Origin: CAZDKK01 sp964603725
GTDB taxonomy: Bacteria; Eisenbacteria; RBG-16-71-46; CAIMUX01; WJJG01
DNA length: 64,000 bases
Reading direction: 5' to 3'
Assembly (NCBI GenBank): GCA_964603725.1
Contig: CAZRWW010000008.1
Span: 43,724 to 107,723 of the forward strand
Below, piece after piece: positions 9,696-18,047 of the stretch. The translations under genes were made by a program, and so were the position numbers. The notes beneath the pieces are model-generated. The model had not been told where the DNA came from and ran no database searches. It was given only the letters and a program-made list of their open reading frames with translations. Numbering within the stretch: position 1 is the first letter of the stretch; the number at the start of each line of letters is the position of its first letter.

Positions 9696-10511
9696 ATGGA
9701 TATGACGTCTCCACCTCGGCCCGGCACGGGTTCCCCCGCCGGCTCCCCCGGAGATCCCGCGCTAACGCGCGCCTGCGGCCTGGTGCGCGACTCCGCGCAC
9801 ATCATCGCCTTCACCGGGGCGGGCATCTCGGCCGAGAGCGGGATTCCCACCTACCGCGATGCCGACGAAGGGCTGTGGGCGAAGTACGACCCGGAGAAGG
9901 TGGTCCAGATCGATGCCTTCCTGGCCGACCCGGTTCCCTTCTGGCACTTCTTCCTCGACGTGCGCTATCGGGCGGTGACCGATGCGCGGCCCAATGCGGG
10001 CCATGCCGCCCTGGCCGAGATGGAAACCGAGGGGCGCCTCAAGGCGATCATCACGCAAAACATCGACGGCCTGCACCAGGCTGCCGGGTCGCGGCGCGTG
10101 ATCGAGCTGCACGGCAACACCCGCTCGATCGGTTGCCTGGACTGCTCGGCGACCTTTCCGATGGAGGAGGTCTATCTCATTCTCCAGAAGGAGATTCCGC
10201 CGCCGTGCCCCCGGTGTGGAGGCCGGCTGAAGCCCGAGGTCGTCTTCTACGGCGAGCAGCTCCCCGAGCTCGCGCTGGCCGAGGCGGCCGCCGAGATCAT
10301 GGCCTGCGACCTCCTGATCGCCATCGGCAGCTCGCTGCGGGTCTACCCGGCCGCGGCGCTGCCGGAGCAGGCCAAGGCCGGTGGGGCGCGGCTGATCATC
10401 GTCAACAAGACCTCCACGCCCTACGATCATCTAGCTGACGGGCTGCTGCGCGCGCCGGCGGGGGTGGTGCTGCCGGCGCTGGCCGCCGCGGCCCTGGGCC
10501 GATCGGGCTGA
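9696..10511 (+). CDS. cobB: SIR2-family NAD-dependent protein deacylase
   Basis: Sirtuin, 271 residues: removes acyl groups from lysines using NAD+, releasing nicotinamide and O-acyl-ADP-ribose. The NAD-binding GAGISAESGIPTYR (41-54), TQNIDGLH (120-127), catalytic His139 in ELHGN, zinc cysteines C147/C150 and C171/C174, and GSSLRVYP (211-218) are all intact. The first 20 residues are Pro/Gly/Ser-rich and outside the conserved core; a second ATG at 9702 is an alternative start. AGGAAGG precedes the first ATG at a rather long distance. It lies upstream of the glucan genes on the same strand with a 92-base gap, so co-transcription is possible but unproven. Confidence 0.92.
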   Translation: MDMTSPPRPGTGSPAGSPGDPALTRACGLVRDSAHIIAFTGAGISAESGIPTYRDADEGLWAKYDPEKVVQIDAFLADPVPFWHFFLDVRYRAVTDARPNAGHAALAEMETEGRLKAIITQNIDGLHQAAGSRRVIELHGNTRSIGCLDCSATFPMEEVYLILQKEIPPPCPRCGGRLKPEVVFYGEQLPELALAEAAAEIMACDLLIAIGSSLRVYPAAALPEQAKAGGARLIIVNKTSTPYDHLADGLLRAPAGVVLPALAAAALGRSG

Positions 10512-10603
10512 CGGGCGAGCGGCGCCCGCCAGGCGGCCCCCCGATGGGGGATGGATGGCCGGGGCTGGCGCCAAGGCAAGTAAGGTCAGCGGCAGGACAA
10601 CCG

Positions 10604-13240
10604 ATGCAAGTCATCATTCATGCGCACTTCTACCAGCCTCCGCGAGAGAACCCCTGGACAGGACGCATTCCCCGGCAAGAGAGCGCTCACCCGGCGCACG
10701 ACTGGAACGAGCGGGTCACCGACGAGTGTTACCGGCCCAATGCCCGCAGCCGCTTGATGGGCGCGCGCAACCTGATCGAGGAGATCGTCAACAACCACGC
10801 CTACATCAGCTTCGACTACGGTCCCACGCTGCTCACCTGGCTGGAGCGCCATTCGCCGGGCGTGTACGAGCAGATCATCGAGGGCGATCGCTGGAGCGTG
10901 CGCATGCAGGGGGGGCACGGCAACGCGATCGCGCACGTCTACAACCACATGATCATGCCCTTGGCCAACTACCGCGACAAGATCACCCAGATCGTCTGGG
11001 GCCTGCGCGATTTCGAGTGGCGCTTCCGGCGCAAGAGCGAATCGATCTGGCTGGCGGAAACGGCGATCAATCTGGAGACGGTGAAGCTCCTGATCGACCA
11101 CGGCATGCGCTACGTGATCCTCTCGCCCTACCAGGCGCTGCGGGCGCGCCCGCTCGACCGCAGCCGCGGGTGGAGCGATGCGGCCGGCGGCCGGATCGAC
11201 CCCCGACAGGTCTATCGCTACTTCGTCAAGGACGCGCGGCGCCGGCGCGTGTCCGACAGCTACATCGACGTCTTCTTCTACGACGGTCCGCTGGCGGCCG
11301 ACGTGAGCTTCGCCCACCTGCTGCGCTCGGCGCCCGGCTACGCCGAGCGGCTCCTCCAGGCGGGGGCCGGACTGCCGCCCGGCCAGGGGCAAGTCAACGT
11401 CGCGACCGACGGCGAGGTCTACGGGCACCACGAGCCCTTCGGCGACATGTGCCTCTCCTATCTCGTGCGCCGTGAGGGGCCGCGCCGGGGCATCGAGTTC
11501 ACCAACTACGGCCGCTATCTGGAGCTGAATCCGCCGGCGCAAGAGGTCGATCTCAATTTCGGCGAGCAGGATGAGGGGACGGCGTGGAGCTGCGCCCACG
11601 GCGTCGGGCGGTGGGAACGCGATTGCGGCTGCTCGACCGGCGGGCGCGAGGGTTGGAACCAGCGCTGGCGCACCCCGCTGCGGCGAGGCTTCGATATGGT
11701 GCGCGACCGGCTGGTCGAGACGTTCCTCGAGAACGCCGGACCGCTGGTGCGCGACCCCTGGGCGGTGCGCGACGACTACGTCCTGGTGCTGCTCGACCCG
11801 AGCCGCGACGCCCGCGCCGGGCTGCTCCAGCAGCACGCCCGGCGGGACCTCGGGCCGGCTGAGCGCCATCAGCTCTGGAGCCTGCTCGAATCCCAGCGCT
11901 ATGCGATGTACATGTACACGAGCTGCGGCTGGTTCTTCGCGGACATCTCGGGCATCGAGACCGTTCAGAACATGGCCTATGCCTGCCGGGCGATCGAGCT
12001 GGCCAGGCCCTGGCAGCGGTTGGATCTCGAGGAGATGCTCCTCGACTACCTGGCCGAGGCGCACAGCAACGTCCCGGGGCTGGGCAACGCGGCCGACGTC
12101 TACCTGCGCTTCGTCCATCCGCAGCGCGTGCGGCCGGCGATGGTGGCGGGCGGGGTCGCGATCGGCGCCGCAGTCCTCGATCGGCCGCCCGAGTCGCGCC
12201 AATTCCGCTACGCGATCCACGCCTCGCGGGTGGAGCTCGCGCCCGGCGGGCCATCCTCCGGGCGGGAGGGCCAGGACGCCCCGGCGCCGCCGAGCTGGCA
12301 CGCGCTGCTCGAGCTCGCGCACCTCGACACGGAGGAGACGCTCGCCTTCGCGGCGCATCTCTATCACAACGGCCCGGGCGATCTGCGCTGCTACATCGTC
12401 GCGCTCGGCGCCGCGGAAGGGACGGCCGGCGAGATTCGGCTGGATCATCCCCGGGAGGAGGATCTCCAGCGAACGGCGGGCGTCGAGGTCTTCACCCTCC
12501 GCGATCTGGTGGCCGAGGATCGCAAGCAGATCATCCGCACCGCCTTCGAGTCGATCCTGCGCACCGGCGAGGCCCTGCTGGAGCAGCTCTTCGAACAGGG
12601 CCAGGAGCTGATCGCCACGTGCCGGGAGGCCGGCGTGGATCCACCGCCGGTGCTGCGCGCCGCCGCCGGACACGTTCTCACCCGCCGGCTCGAGGAGAAG
12701 GCGACGCAACTGGAGAGCAGCTTGCGCGGCCGGGGGGAGGGGTGCTGCGAAGAGGTGGGTCCGCCCAGCCCGATGGTCGGCACGGGCGCGGAGGCCGGCG
12801 GCCAGACCGATGCGGGCGGCGAGATTGCGGCGGCGACTCAGGAACGGCACCTGAGGGAGATCGCCGAGCTGCTCAACTTCACGCGTGAAAACGAGTTGGA
12901 AGTGTCCATTACAGCTTTGGTTCAGGCCTACGGCCGGGTGATCCACGAGATGCTGGAGCACCTCCTGGGGGGAACGGATTGCGCCTGCGCGCGGCGTTGC
13001 GAGGAGGTCATCAGGAGCAGCTACGACCTGCACTTTCCACTGGACCGGCGCCCCCTGGAGGACCTAGCATATCGAGTCCTGTGGAAGAACCGCGAGGCCC
13101 TGCGAGCTGTGTCCAACAGCAGCGCGGCCGAGGATCTGCGGTGTTGGCAGGCCTACCAGGCCCTCGCGGAGGCCCTGCATCTCAACATACGCTGGATTCT
13201 GGAGCAGGAGAACGGTAGCCCGCCCGGTCCGCTCGATTGA
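10604..13240 (+). CDS. GH57-like glycosidase with DUF3536 region
   Basis: About 878 residues. The N-terminal (beta/alpha)7-type GH57 domain opens with HAHFYQPPRENPW (6-18) and carries the WLAE motif (149-152) with nucleophile candidate Glu152, plus ATDGE (267-271) with acid candidate Asp269. The C-terminal half (about 370-870) corresponds to DUF3536, found only with this type of GH57 domain. I chose ATG 10604 because the conserved sequence begins at once; the frame is open 20 codons further upstream to a residue-poor leader. It most likely acts on alpha-glucan (glycogen-like) in the cytoplasm, as no signal peptide is present. Two genes downstream is a second GH57 enzyme, which supports a storage-polysaccharide role. 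Confidence 0.8.
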   Translation: MQVIIHAHFYQPPRENPWTGRIPRQESAHPAHDWNERVTDECYRPNARSRLMGARNLIEEIVNNHAYISFDYGPTLLTWLERHSPGVYEQIIEGDRWSVRMQGGHGNAIAHVYNHMIMPLANYRDKITQIVWGLRDFEWRFRRKSESIWLAETAINLETVKLLIDHGMRYVILSPYQALRARPLDRSRGWSDAAGGRIDPRQVYRYFVKDARRRRVSDSYIDVFFYDGPLAADVSFAHLLRSAPGYAERLLQAGAGLPPGQGQVNVATDGEVYGHHEPFGDMCLSYLVRREGPRRGIEFTNYGRYLELNPPAQEVDLNFGEQDEGTAWSCAHGVGRWERDCGCSTGGREGWNQRWRTPLRRGFDMVRDRLVETFLENAGPLVRDPWAVRDDYVLVLLDPSRDARAGLLQQHARRDLGPAERHQLWSLLESQRYAMYMYTSCGWFFADISGIETVQNMAYACRAIELARPWQRLDLEEMLLDYLAEAHSNVPGLGNAADVYLRFVHPQRVRPAMVAGGVAIGAAVLDRPPESRQFRYAIHASRVELAPGGPSSGREGQDAPAPPSWHALLELAHLDTEETLAFAAHLYHNGPGDLRCYIVALGAAEGTAGEIRLDHPREEDLQRTAGVEVFTLRDLVAEDRKQIIRTAFESILRTGEALLEQLFEQGQELIATCREAGVDPPPVLRAAAGHVLTRRLEEKATQLESSLRGRGEGCCEEVGPPSPMVGTGAEAGGQTDAGGEIAAATQERHLREIAELLNFTRENELEVSITALVQAYGRVIHEMLEHLLGGTDCACARRCEEVIRSSYDLHFPLDRRPLEDLAYRVLWKNREALRAVSNSSAAEDLRCWQAYQALAEALHLNIRWILEQENGSPPGPLD

Positions 13241-13536
13241 GCCGCCCGGTGCCGTTCCGGAAGACAACGTGACATGCGCCAGTGCGCGAGCGCCATGAGC
13301 GGGCGACAGGTGCGAGTCCTGGAGTAAGTTGGGGGCGACTCCCGCAACAACGCTGTGCCCGACGTCATGGCTCCGCAGGCTGGCGGACTCGCCGCGCGAG
13401 ATACGGGAGAGGCGGGACGAACGCCCATCGGCGGGCTGGGTCAATGGAAGGCCGGCCGATCTGCCGGAACCAGGACGGCGACCTGTGGTGACAAGAACCA
13501 CGATGTGAGCTCTGTGACTGACAAGAGAGGTGGATC

Positions 13537-15075
13537 ATGAGGCGCGAAGACCTCGAAGCGCTTACCAAGCAAGATCTTCTCGAGATGGCTCGCAAGCTGG
13601 GTATACCGGGTCGCAGCTCGCTTTCCAAGGATGGCCTGGTCAAGGCGGTCCTCAAAGCCCAGTCGCGGGAGCGCAAGCCGATCTTCGACCGGGGCGCAGC
13701 CAAGGGCGTGAAGCCGGGGGCGCGAGGCGCAGTCGGGAGGTCGCAGGCCGAGGGACGCTCTGCGCCGCGTGGGCGCGGCGCGGCAACGGGCCCCGGCGCT
13801 CCGTCTCCCGCGCGGGCGGTGAAGGCCGCGAGCCCACGAGAGGCGAAGTCCGCCACCAGAAGCGCGAAGCCGCCATCCCCGACGCCCAGGTCCGTACCGG
13901 CGCGCACGGCGGAGCAGCGGCCTGTGGCTCCGGTGAAGGCCGCGGCCGCTACCAGAGCGGCGGCCCCCGCGAAGGCGGCGGCCCCCGCGAAGGCGGCGGC
14001 CCCCGCGAAGGCGGCAGCCCCCGCGAAGGCGGCAGCCCCCGCGAAGGGCGCGGTTCCGGCGAAGACGCCGGCTCCCGCGAAGGCGACGGCTCCGGCCAAG
14101 GCGGCGGCCCAGGCCAAGGCCGCGACGCCCGTGGCGCATCCCAAGGCGGCGCCAGCGAGGGAGCCCGAGGAGCGCCGGCCCGAAGTCGCGCGCGAGCCCG
14201 AGCTGCGACGCACACCGCGGGGCGCGCCCCTGCACATGCCCGACCAGTACGGGATCGACCGGATCGCCCTGATGGCGCGCGATCCCTACTGGCTGCATGC
14301 CTACTGGGAAGTGACGCCCAAGGCCGTCGACCGGATGCGCGGCCAGCTCGGCGACGAATGGCGCGGCAGCCGCACGGTCCTGCGCGTCTACGACTACCCG
14401 CCCGACACGCCCGAGGCCAAGGCGTCGAGCGACGACGGCGAGAATCGCTATGACATCGATCTGCCCGCGGGGTCGAGCAACTGGTACATCAACGTCGGGC
14501 GCCCCGACCGCGCCTATCGCGCGGCGGTGGGCGTGATCAGCCGCAGCGGGCGGTTCCACGCCTATGCCCGCTCCAACATGGTGAACACGCCGCGCGACAG
14601 CATCTCGACGGTGACCGACGAGGAATGGGCCATCTCGCCCGAGGCGTTCAATCGGCTCTACGAGTTGGCCTCGCCGGAGCGCCACGGCGGCGGGCGGGCC
14701 TCGGCCGAGCTCGGGATGCTGCTGCGTGAGCGGCTGCGCTCCGACTGGGCCTCAGGGATGCTGGCCAGCATGGGCAGCGGCGAGCTGCTGGCCCAGAAGC
14801 AGGTCCCGCGCGGGTTCTGGTTCGTGCTCGATGCCGAGCTGATCGTCTACGGCGCCACCGAGTCCGACGCGACCGTGACCGTGCAGGGCAAGGTCGTGCC
14901 GCTCAGGCCCGACGGCACCTTCAGCCTGCGCTTTCTCTTGCCCGACGGAACGCAGGTGATCGACGCCACCGCGGTGTCGGCCGATGGCGTGTTTCGCAAG
15001 ACGATCACGCCTACCGTGCGTCGTGAGACGAGCGCCACGGAGATGATCGAATCGAAGTCCAGTGCGCGCAGGTAG
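13537..15075 (+). CDS. DUF4912 protein with N-terminal SAP/Rho-N helix pair and Ala-Lys-Pro linker
   Basis: 512 residues in three parts. Residues 1-42 (DLEALTKQDLLEMARKLGIP...) resemble the SAP/Rho N-terminal helix-extension-helix that binds nucleic acid. Residues 43-230 are a Lys/Ala/Pro-rich linker containing tandem PAKAAA hexapeptides. From about 233 comes DUF4912, recognised by DPYWLHAYWEVT and the VLRVYD and WYINVG segments, a beta-rich domain with a starch-binding-like look. A second small beta module (about 425-490) follows. The start has AGAGAGGTGG before the ATG. DUF4912 genes commonly sit beside GH57 branching enzymes, as here; anchoring glucan enzymes is a plausible but unproven role. 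Confidence 0.8.
   Translation: MRREDLEALTKQDLLEMARKLGIPGRSSLSKDGLVKAVLKAQSRERKPIFDRGAAKGVKPGARGAVGRSQAEGRSAPRGRGAATGPGAPSPARAVKAASPREAKSATRSAKPPSPTPRSVPARTAEQRPVAPVKAAAATRAAAPAKAAAPAKAAAPAKAAAPAKAAAPAKGAVPAKTPAPAKATAPAKAAAQAKAATPVAHPKAAPAREPEERRPEVAREPELRRTPRGAPLHMPDQYGIDRIALMARDPYWLHAYWEVTPKAVDRMRGQLGDEWRGSRTVLRVYDYPPDTPEAKASSDDGENRYDIDLPAGSSNWYINVGRPDRAYRAAVGVISRSGRFHAYARSNMVNTPRDSISTVTDEEWAISPEAFNRLYELASPERHGGGRASAELGMLLRERLRSDWASGMLASMGSGELLAQKQVPRGFWFVLDAELIVYGATESDATVTVQGKVVPLRPDGTFSLRFLLPDGTQVIDATAVSADGVFRKTITPTVRRETSATEMIESKSSARR
13950..14130 (+). repeat. 18-bp tandem repeats encoding PAKAAA
   Basis: Within the DUF4912 gene, the unit cccgcgaaggcggcggcc recurs nearly exactly about five times between 13966 and 14045 and decays towards 14130. 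The period keeps the frame and yields a Lys-spaced Ala/Pro linker. Confidence 0.85.
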
Positions 15076-15082
15076 CGAAAGC

Positions 15083-15101
15083 GGGCGCGCGGAGCGCGCC
15101 C
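15083..15101 (+). terminator. GC hairpin after the DUF4912 gene
   Basis: GGGCGCGC (15083-15090) pairs perfectly with GCGCGCCC (15094-15101) around a 3-base loop, 8 bases after the DUF4912 stop. No U-tract follows, so it may only attenuate or stabilise transcript before the branching enzyme. Confidence 0.35.
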
Positions 15102-15168
15102 CCCGGGCGGACGGTGACGAGCGGGACGGCCCCGTGGCCGCCCCGCACGCATGATGGGGTAGCGGCTC

Positions 15169-16770
15169 ATGGATGAACCCAAAGGTTATCTGGCACTCGT
15201 ACTGCACGCGCACCTGCCCTATGTGCGCCACCCGGAGCACGAACGTTTCCTCGAGGAAGACTGGTTCTTCGAGGCGGTCACCGAGACCTACATCCCGCTG
15301 ATCGAGATGATCAACCGGCTGCGCACCGATCGCGTGCCCTTCCGGCTGACCATGTCGCTCACCCCGCCGCTGGTGGCGATGCTGAGCGACCCGCTGCTGC
15401 AGGAGCGCTACGTGCGCCACATCGAGCGGCTGATCGAGCTGGCCGGCAAGGAGGTCGAGCGCACGCGCTGGATGCCCGAGTTCAACGCGCTGGCCAACCA
15501 CTACTACTACCTCTTCCAGCGGGCTCGGGAAGTCTTCGTCAACCAGTACGGCCGCAATCTCCTGCGGGCGTTCAAGATCTTCCAGGACGAAGGCGAGCTC
15601 GAGATCCTGACCTGCGGGGCGACCCATGGATTCATGCCGCTGATGCTCGGCAATCGCAACGTCTGGCGCGGCCAGGTGGCGACGGCGGCGCGGGAGTACG
15701 AGCGCCACCTGGGACGCCGCCCGCGCGGCATCTGGCTGGCCGAGTGCGGCTACCAGCCCGGGGTCGAAGAGGTGCTGGCGGACGAGGGCATTCGCCACTA
15801 CATCGTCGACGCGCACGGCGTGCTGCACGCCTCGCCGCGGCCCAAGTTCGGCATCTACGCGCCGATCGTCTCGCGCCGCGGGGTGGCGGCCTTCGGGCGC
15901 GACCTGGAGTCCTCCAAGCAGGTCTGGAGCGCTAAGGAAGGCTATCCGGGCGACTACGAGTACCGCGAGTTCTACCGCGACGTCGGCTGGGACCTCGAGT
16001 ACGACTACGTGCGACCCTATCTGCACGACGACGGCAAGCGCACCAACCTGGGCATCAAGTACTACCGGATCACCGGGCCCACGGATCACAAGGAGCCCTA
16101 CGACCCGAACCACGCCCGCGAGAAGGCCGCGGCGCACGCCGGCAACTTCATGTTCAATCGTGAGAAACAGGTCGAGCACCTGCACGGCCTGATCGGCCGC
16201 CCGCCGATCATCGTCGCGCCCTACGACGCCGAGCTCTTCGGCCACTGGTGGTACGAGGGCCCGATCTTCATCGAGATGCTGCTGCGCAAGATCGCCTACG
16301 ATCAGAAGGCCATCAAGACGATCACCCTGTCGGAGTACCGCGAGAAGTTCCCCATGGCCCAGGTCGCGACCCCGTCGATGTCGAGCTGGGGCTGGAAGGG
16401 CTACGCCGAGTTCTGGCTGGAAGGCTCGAACGATTGGATCTATCGCCACCTGCACGTGGCCGGCGACCGGATGGTCGAGCTGGCCAACCGCGCCAAGCGC
16501 GGCGGCTTCGGCGGCGACGGTCTCCACTGGCGCGCGCTCAGGCAGGCCGCCCGCGAGTTCCTGCTGGCGCAGAGCAGCGACTGGGCCTTCATCATGAAGA
16601 CCGGCACGATGGTGCCCTACGCGGTCGCCCGCACGCAGGAGCACATCATGAACTTCACCAAGCTCTACGAGGACCTGCGCGGCGGCAACGTGGACGAGGG
16701 CTGGCTGGCGACGATCGAGGGGAAGAACAACATCTTCCCGGAGATCGATCCGCTGGCGTGGGCGGACTGA
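15169..16770 (+). CDS. GH57 1,4-alpha-glucan branching enzyme
   Basis: 533 residues, the usual size of GH57 branching enzymes, which cut an alpha-1,4 glucan and re-attach the fragment by an alpha-1,6 bond. Seen: N-terminal HAHLPYVRHPE (13-23), WLAECGY (189-195) with nucleophile Glu192, and PYDAELFGHWW (351-361) with general acid Asp353, the position known in the Thermus enzyme. The C-terminal helical DUF1957 part (about 430-530) that shapes the acceptor groove is present. The ATG at 15169 has only a weak GGGG-type ribosome site. It forms a co-directional set with the DUF3536 and DUF4912 genes, suggesting a glycogen-like storage polymer. No glgA or glgC is in the window. Confidence 0.9.
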   Translation: MDEPKGYLALVLHAHLPYVRHPEHERFLEEDWFFEAVTETYIPLIEMINRLRTDRVPFRLTMSLTPPLVAMLSDPLLQERYVRHIERLIELAGKEVERTRWMPEFNALANHYYYLFQRAREVFVNQYGRNLLRAFKIFQDEGELEILTCGATHGFMPLMLGNRNVWRGQVATAAREYERHLGRRPRGIWLAECGYQPGVEEVLADEGIRHYIVDAHGVLHASPRPKFGIYAPIVSRRGVAAFGRDLESSKQVWSAKEGYPGDYEYREFYRDVGWDLEYDYVRPYLHDDGKRTNLGIKYYRITGPTDHKEPYDPNHAREKAAAHAGNFMFNREKQVEHLHGLIGRPPIIVAPYDAELFGHWWYEGPIFIEMLLRKIAYDQKAIKTITLSEYREKFPMAQVATPSMSSWGWKGYAEFWLEGSNDWIYRHLHVAGDRMVELANRAKRGGFGGDGLHWRALRQAAREFLLAQSSDWAFIMKTGTMVPYAVARTQEHIMNFTKLYEDLRGGNVDEGWLATIEGKNNIFPEIDPLAWAD

Positions 16771-16786
16771 GCGGACGGCGGGCTGG

Positions 16787-17563
16787 TCACCGGAACAGCA
16801 TCTTCACCCTGCCCCAGGTTGCGCTCTCGGTCGGGGTGCTGCCGCCGCACGCGAGCATGTTGGCGACAACCTGTCGACACCACTCATAGTCCGAGGGCCA
16901 CCAGTAGTACTTGTCCGTCGGCGAGTTGACGCAGATGTCGAAGCTGCCCTGGCCCACGACCTTGGAGATCAGGAGATCGTACCCGTCGCCGTTGCGCGCG
17001 GCCACAGAGACGGCGGGGTCGTTCGAGCGGGTCTGGTAGTAGGAGGCCTCGGTGTCCTCGAAGTTGTAGACCGCCGGGAGACCCGCGGCCAGATAGTGAG
17101 CCCCGTTGGTGATCGTCGCGTGAGGTTGCGCGCTCTCTGCCCAGGCGAAGTTCTTGACATCGTTGCGGAGCAGATGCACATCGAGCGCCAGGGCGTAAAG
17201 CTCGTACTCCGTTCCACCGTAGAAGTGCAAGTAGCCGCCCGCCCGGGCCCAGGCGGCCACATGGGCGATGCTCGGCTCCTCTATCGCGGGGCCGTCCAGC
17301 GCCACAATCACGTGCTCGTAGGGGGTCAGGTCCACGGTGACGAAATAGGGGCTGGACCACCGGTCGTAAGACACGCCCAGATCCGAAAGGACCTGATCCA
17401 TCACGCAGTCCTTGATCGGCACGATCAGCAGCACGGTGTTGCCGAAGGGGCCGGCCATCGGCCGCCCGGCCGGCTGGGGAATGTCCACAGGGGATGACGA
17501 CCGGGCAGCGGAATACATGGCGAACAGACCGATCACGAGCAACAGGCAGGCCGGTGTGCGCAT
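16787..17563 (-). CDS. Secreted unknown protein with C-terminal W-G-x-[IV]-K tag
   Basis: 258 residues. MRTPACLLLVIGLFAMYSAA is a typical signal peptide, and AAAGGAG lies six bases before the ATG at 17563. The body (about 35-240) has the look of a class-I glutamine-amidotransferase or ThuA-like fold: alternating strand/helix, LLIVPIKDC, VIVALDG, and an A-H-Y-L-A-A-G-L-P segment. No catalytic triad is evident, so enzymatic function is doubtful. It ends ESATWGRVKMLFR, the same tag found on two other secreted proteins in this window (see findings). Convergent with the branching enzyme (16 bases apart). No symbol or function can be assigned. Confidence 0.75.
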   Translation of the reverse strand: MRTPACLLLVIGLFAMYSAARSSSPVDIPQPAGRPMAGPFGNTVLLIVPIKDCVMDQVLSDLGVSYDRWSSPYFVTVDLTPYEHVIVALDGPAIEEPSIAHVAAWARAGGYLHFYGGTEYELYALALDVHLLRNDVKNFAWAESAQPHATITNGAHYLAAGLPAVYNFEDTEASYYQTRSNDPAVSVAARNGDGYDLLISKVVGQGSFDICVNSPTDKYYWWPSDYEWCRQVVANMLACGGSTPTESATWGRVKMLFR

Positions 17564-18047
17564 CGAGAACTCCTTTGCGTGCAAGAGCGATGGTCACGTT
17601 GTGCCCCGTGCTCCGCGGAAACTCCGAATGTCCTCCCAGGATGACGCTTCCCATGGCCAAGGCAGCATCCCGCCCCATGCGCGCACTCATTGTAACCCTT
17701 CTCTCAGCCCTGCGGGCAGCCCTGAAGTCGCGGGCAGTGCTTGCCCTCGGGACCGCTGCACTTCGCCAGCAGGAGGACATGATCGCCGAGGAACTGGCCG
17801 CCAAGCGTGGCATCCGTACGCCCGTCGATCCAAATCCGTCGATCCCACGTCGACACCGAGGCAAGATGGACCTTCGGCCTCTTTCATCCCCAGTGTCTGA
17901 CACTCGCTGCCAGTCTGGGCAGGCCGTGGATCGGTCCGCGCTGCGATGGGATGGGGTTCTCGCGGGGCACGGGAGGGGATGCTCGCCACCGGCCGCAGGC
18001 CATCCAGTCGAAAAGAGCCGCCGCTCGGCCGCGCCGAGCCGCGTGAA
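17564..18047. other. Intergenic region with a transposase relic
   Basis: 484 bases between the secreted protein's start and the kinase gene's end. It contains the promoter side of the former, a probable transposase remnant at 17677-17830 and nothing else I can support. Short frames on both strands lack ribosome sites. Confidence 0.4.
17677..17830 (+). pseudogene. Relic of an IS481/IS3-type transposase or integrase
   Basis: The frame from ATG 17677 reads MRALIVTLLSALRAALKSRA followed by VLALGTAALRQQ, then EDMIAEELAAKRGIR. The first part matches the N-terminal pattern L-R-x-A-L-x-S-R-A-x-L-A-L-E-x-x-A-L-R-Q-Q of these transposases. The second resembles the later segment that precedes the catalytic core (E-R-I-A-x-E-L-x-x-K-L-G-I-R). 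The roughly 40-60 residues between them are gone and no DDE core follows, so this is an internally deleted remnant. Recognition is by pattern memory and could be coincidence in such Ala/Leu-rich sequence. Confidence 0.35.

Noticed and set aside
10586..13033. 815-codon open frame antisense to the DUF3536 gene
   Set aside because: High-GC codon use on the real strand keeps the complementary frame open. No family motifs, no ribosome site, and the plus-strand protein is conserved.
13300..13340. tRNA-like T-arm (CAGG-TGCGAGT-CCTG)
   Set aside because: The T-loop differs from the consensus, and no acceptor, D or anticodon stems can be paired around it.
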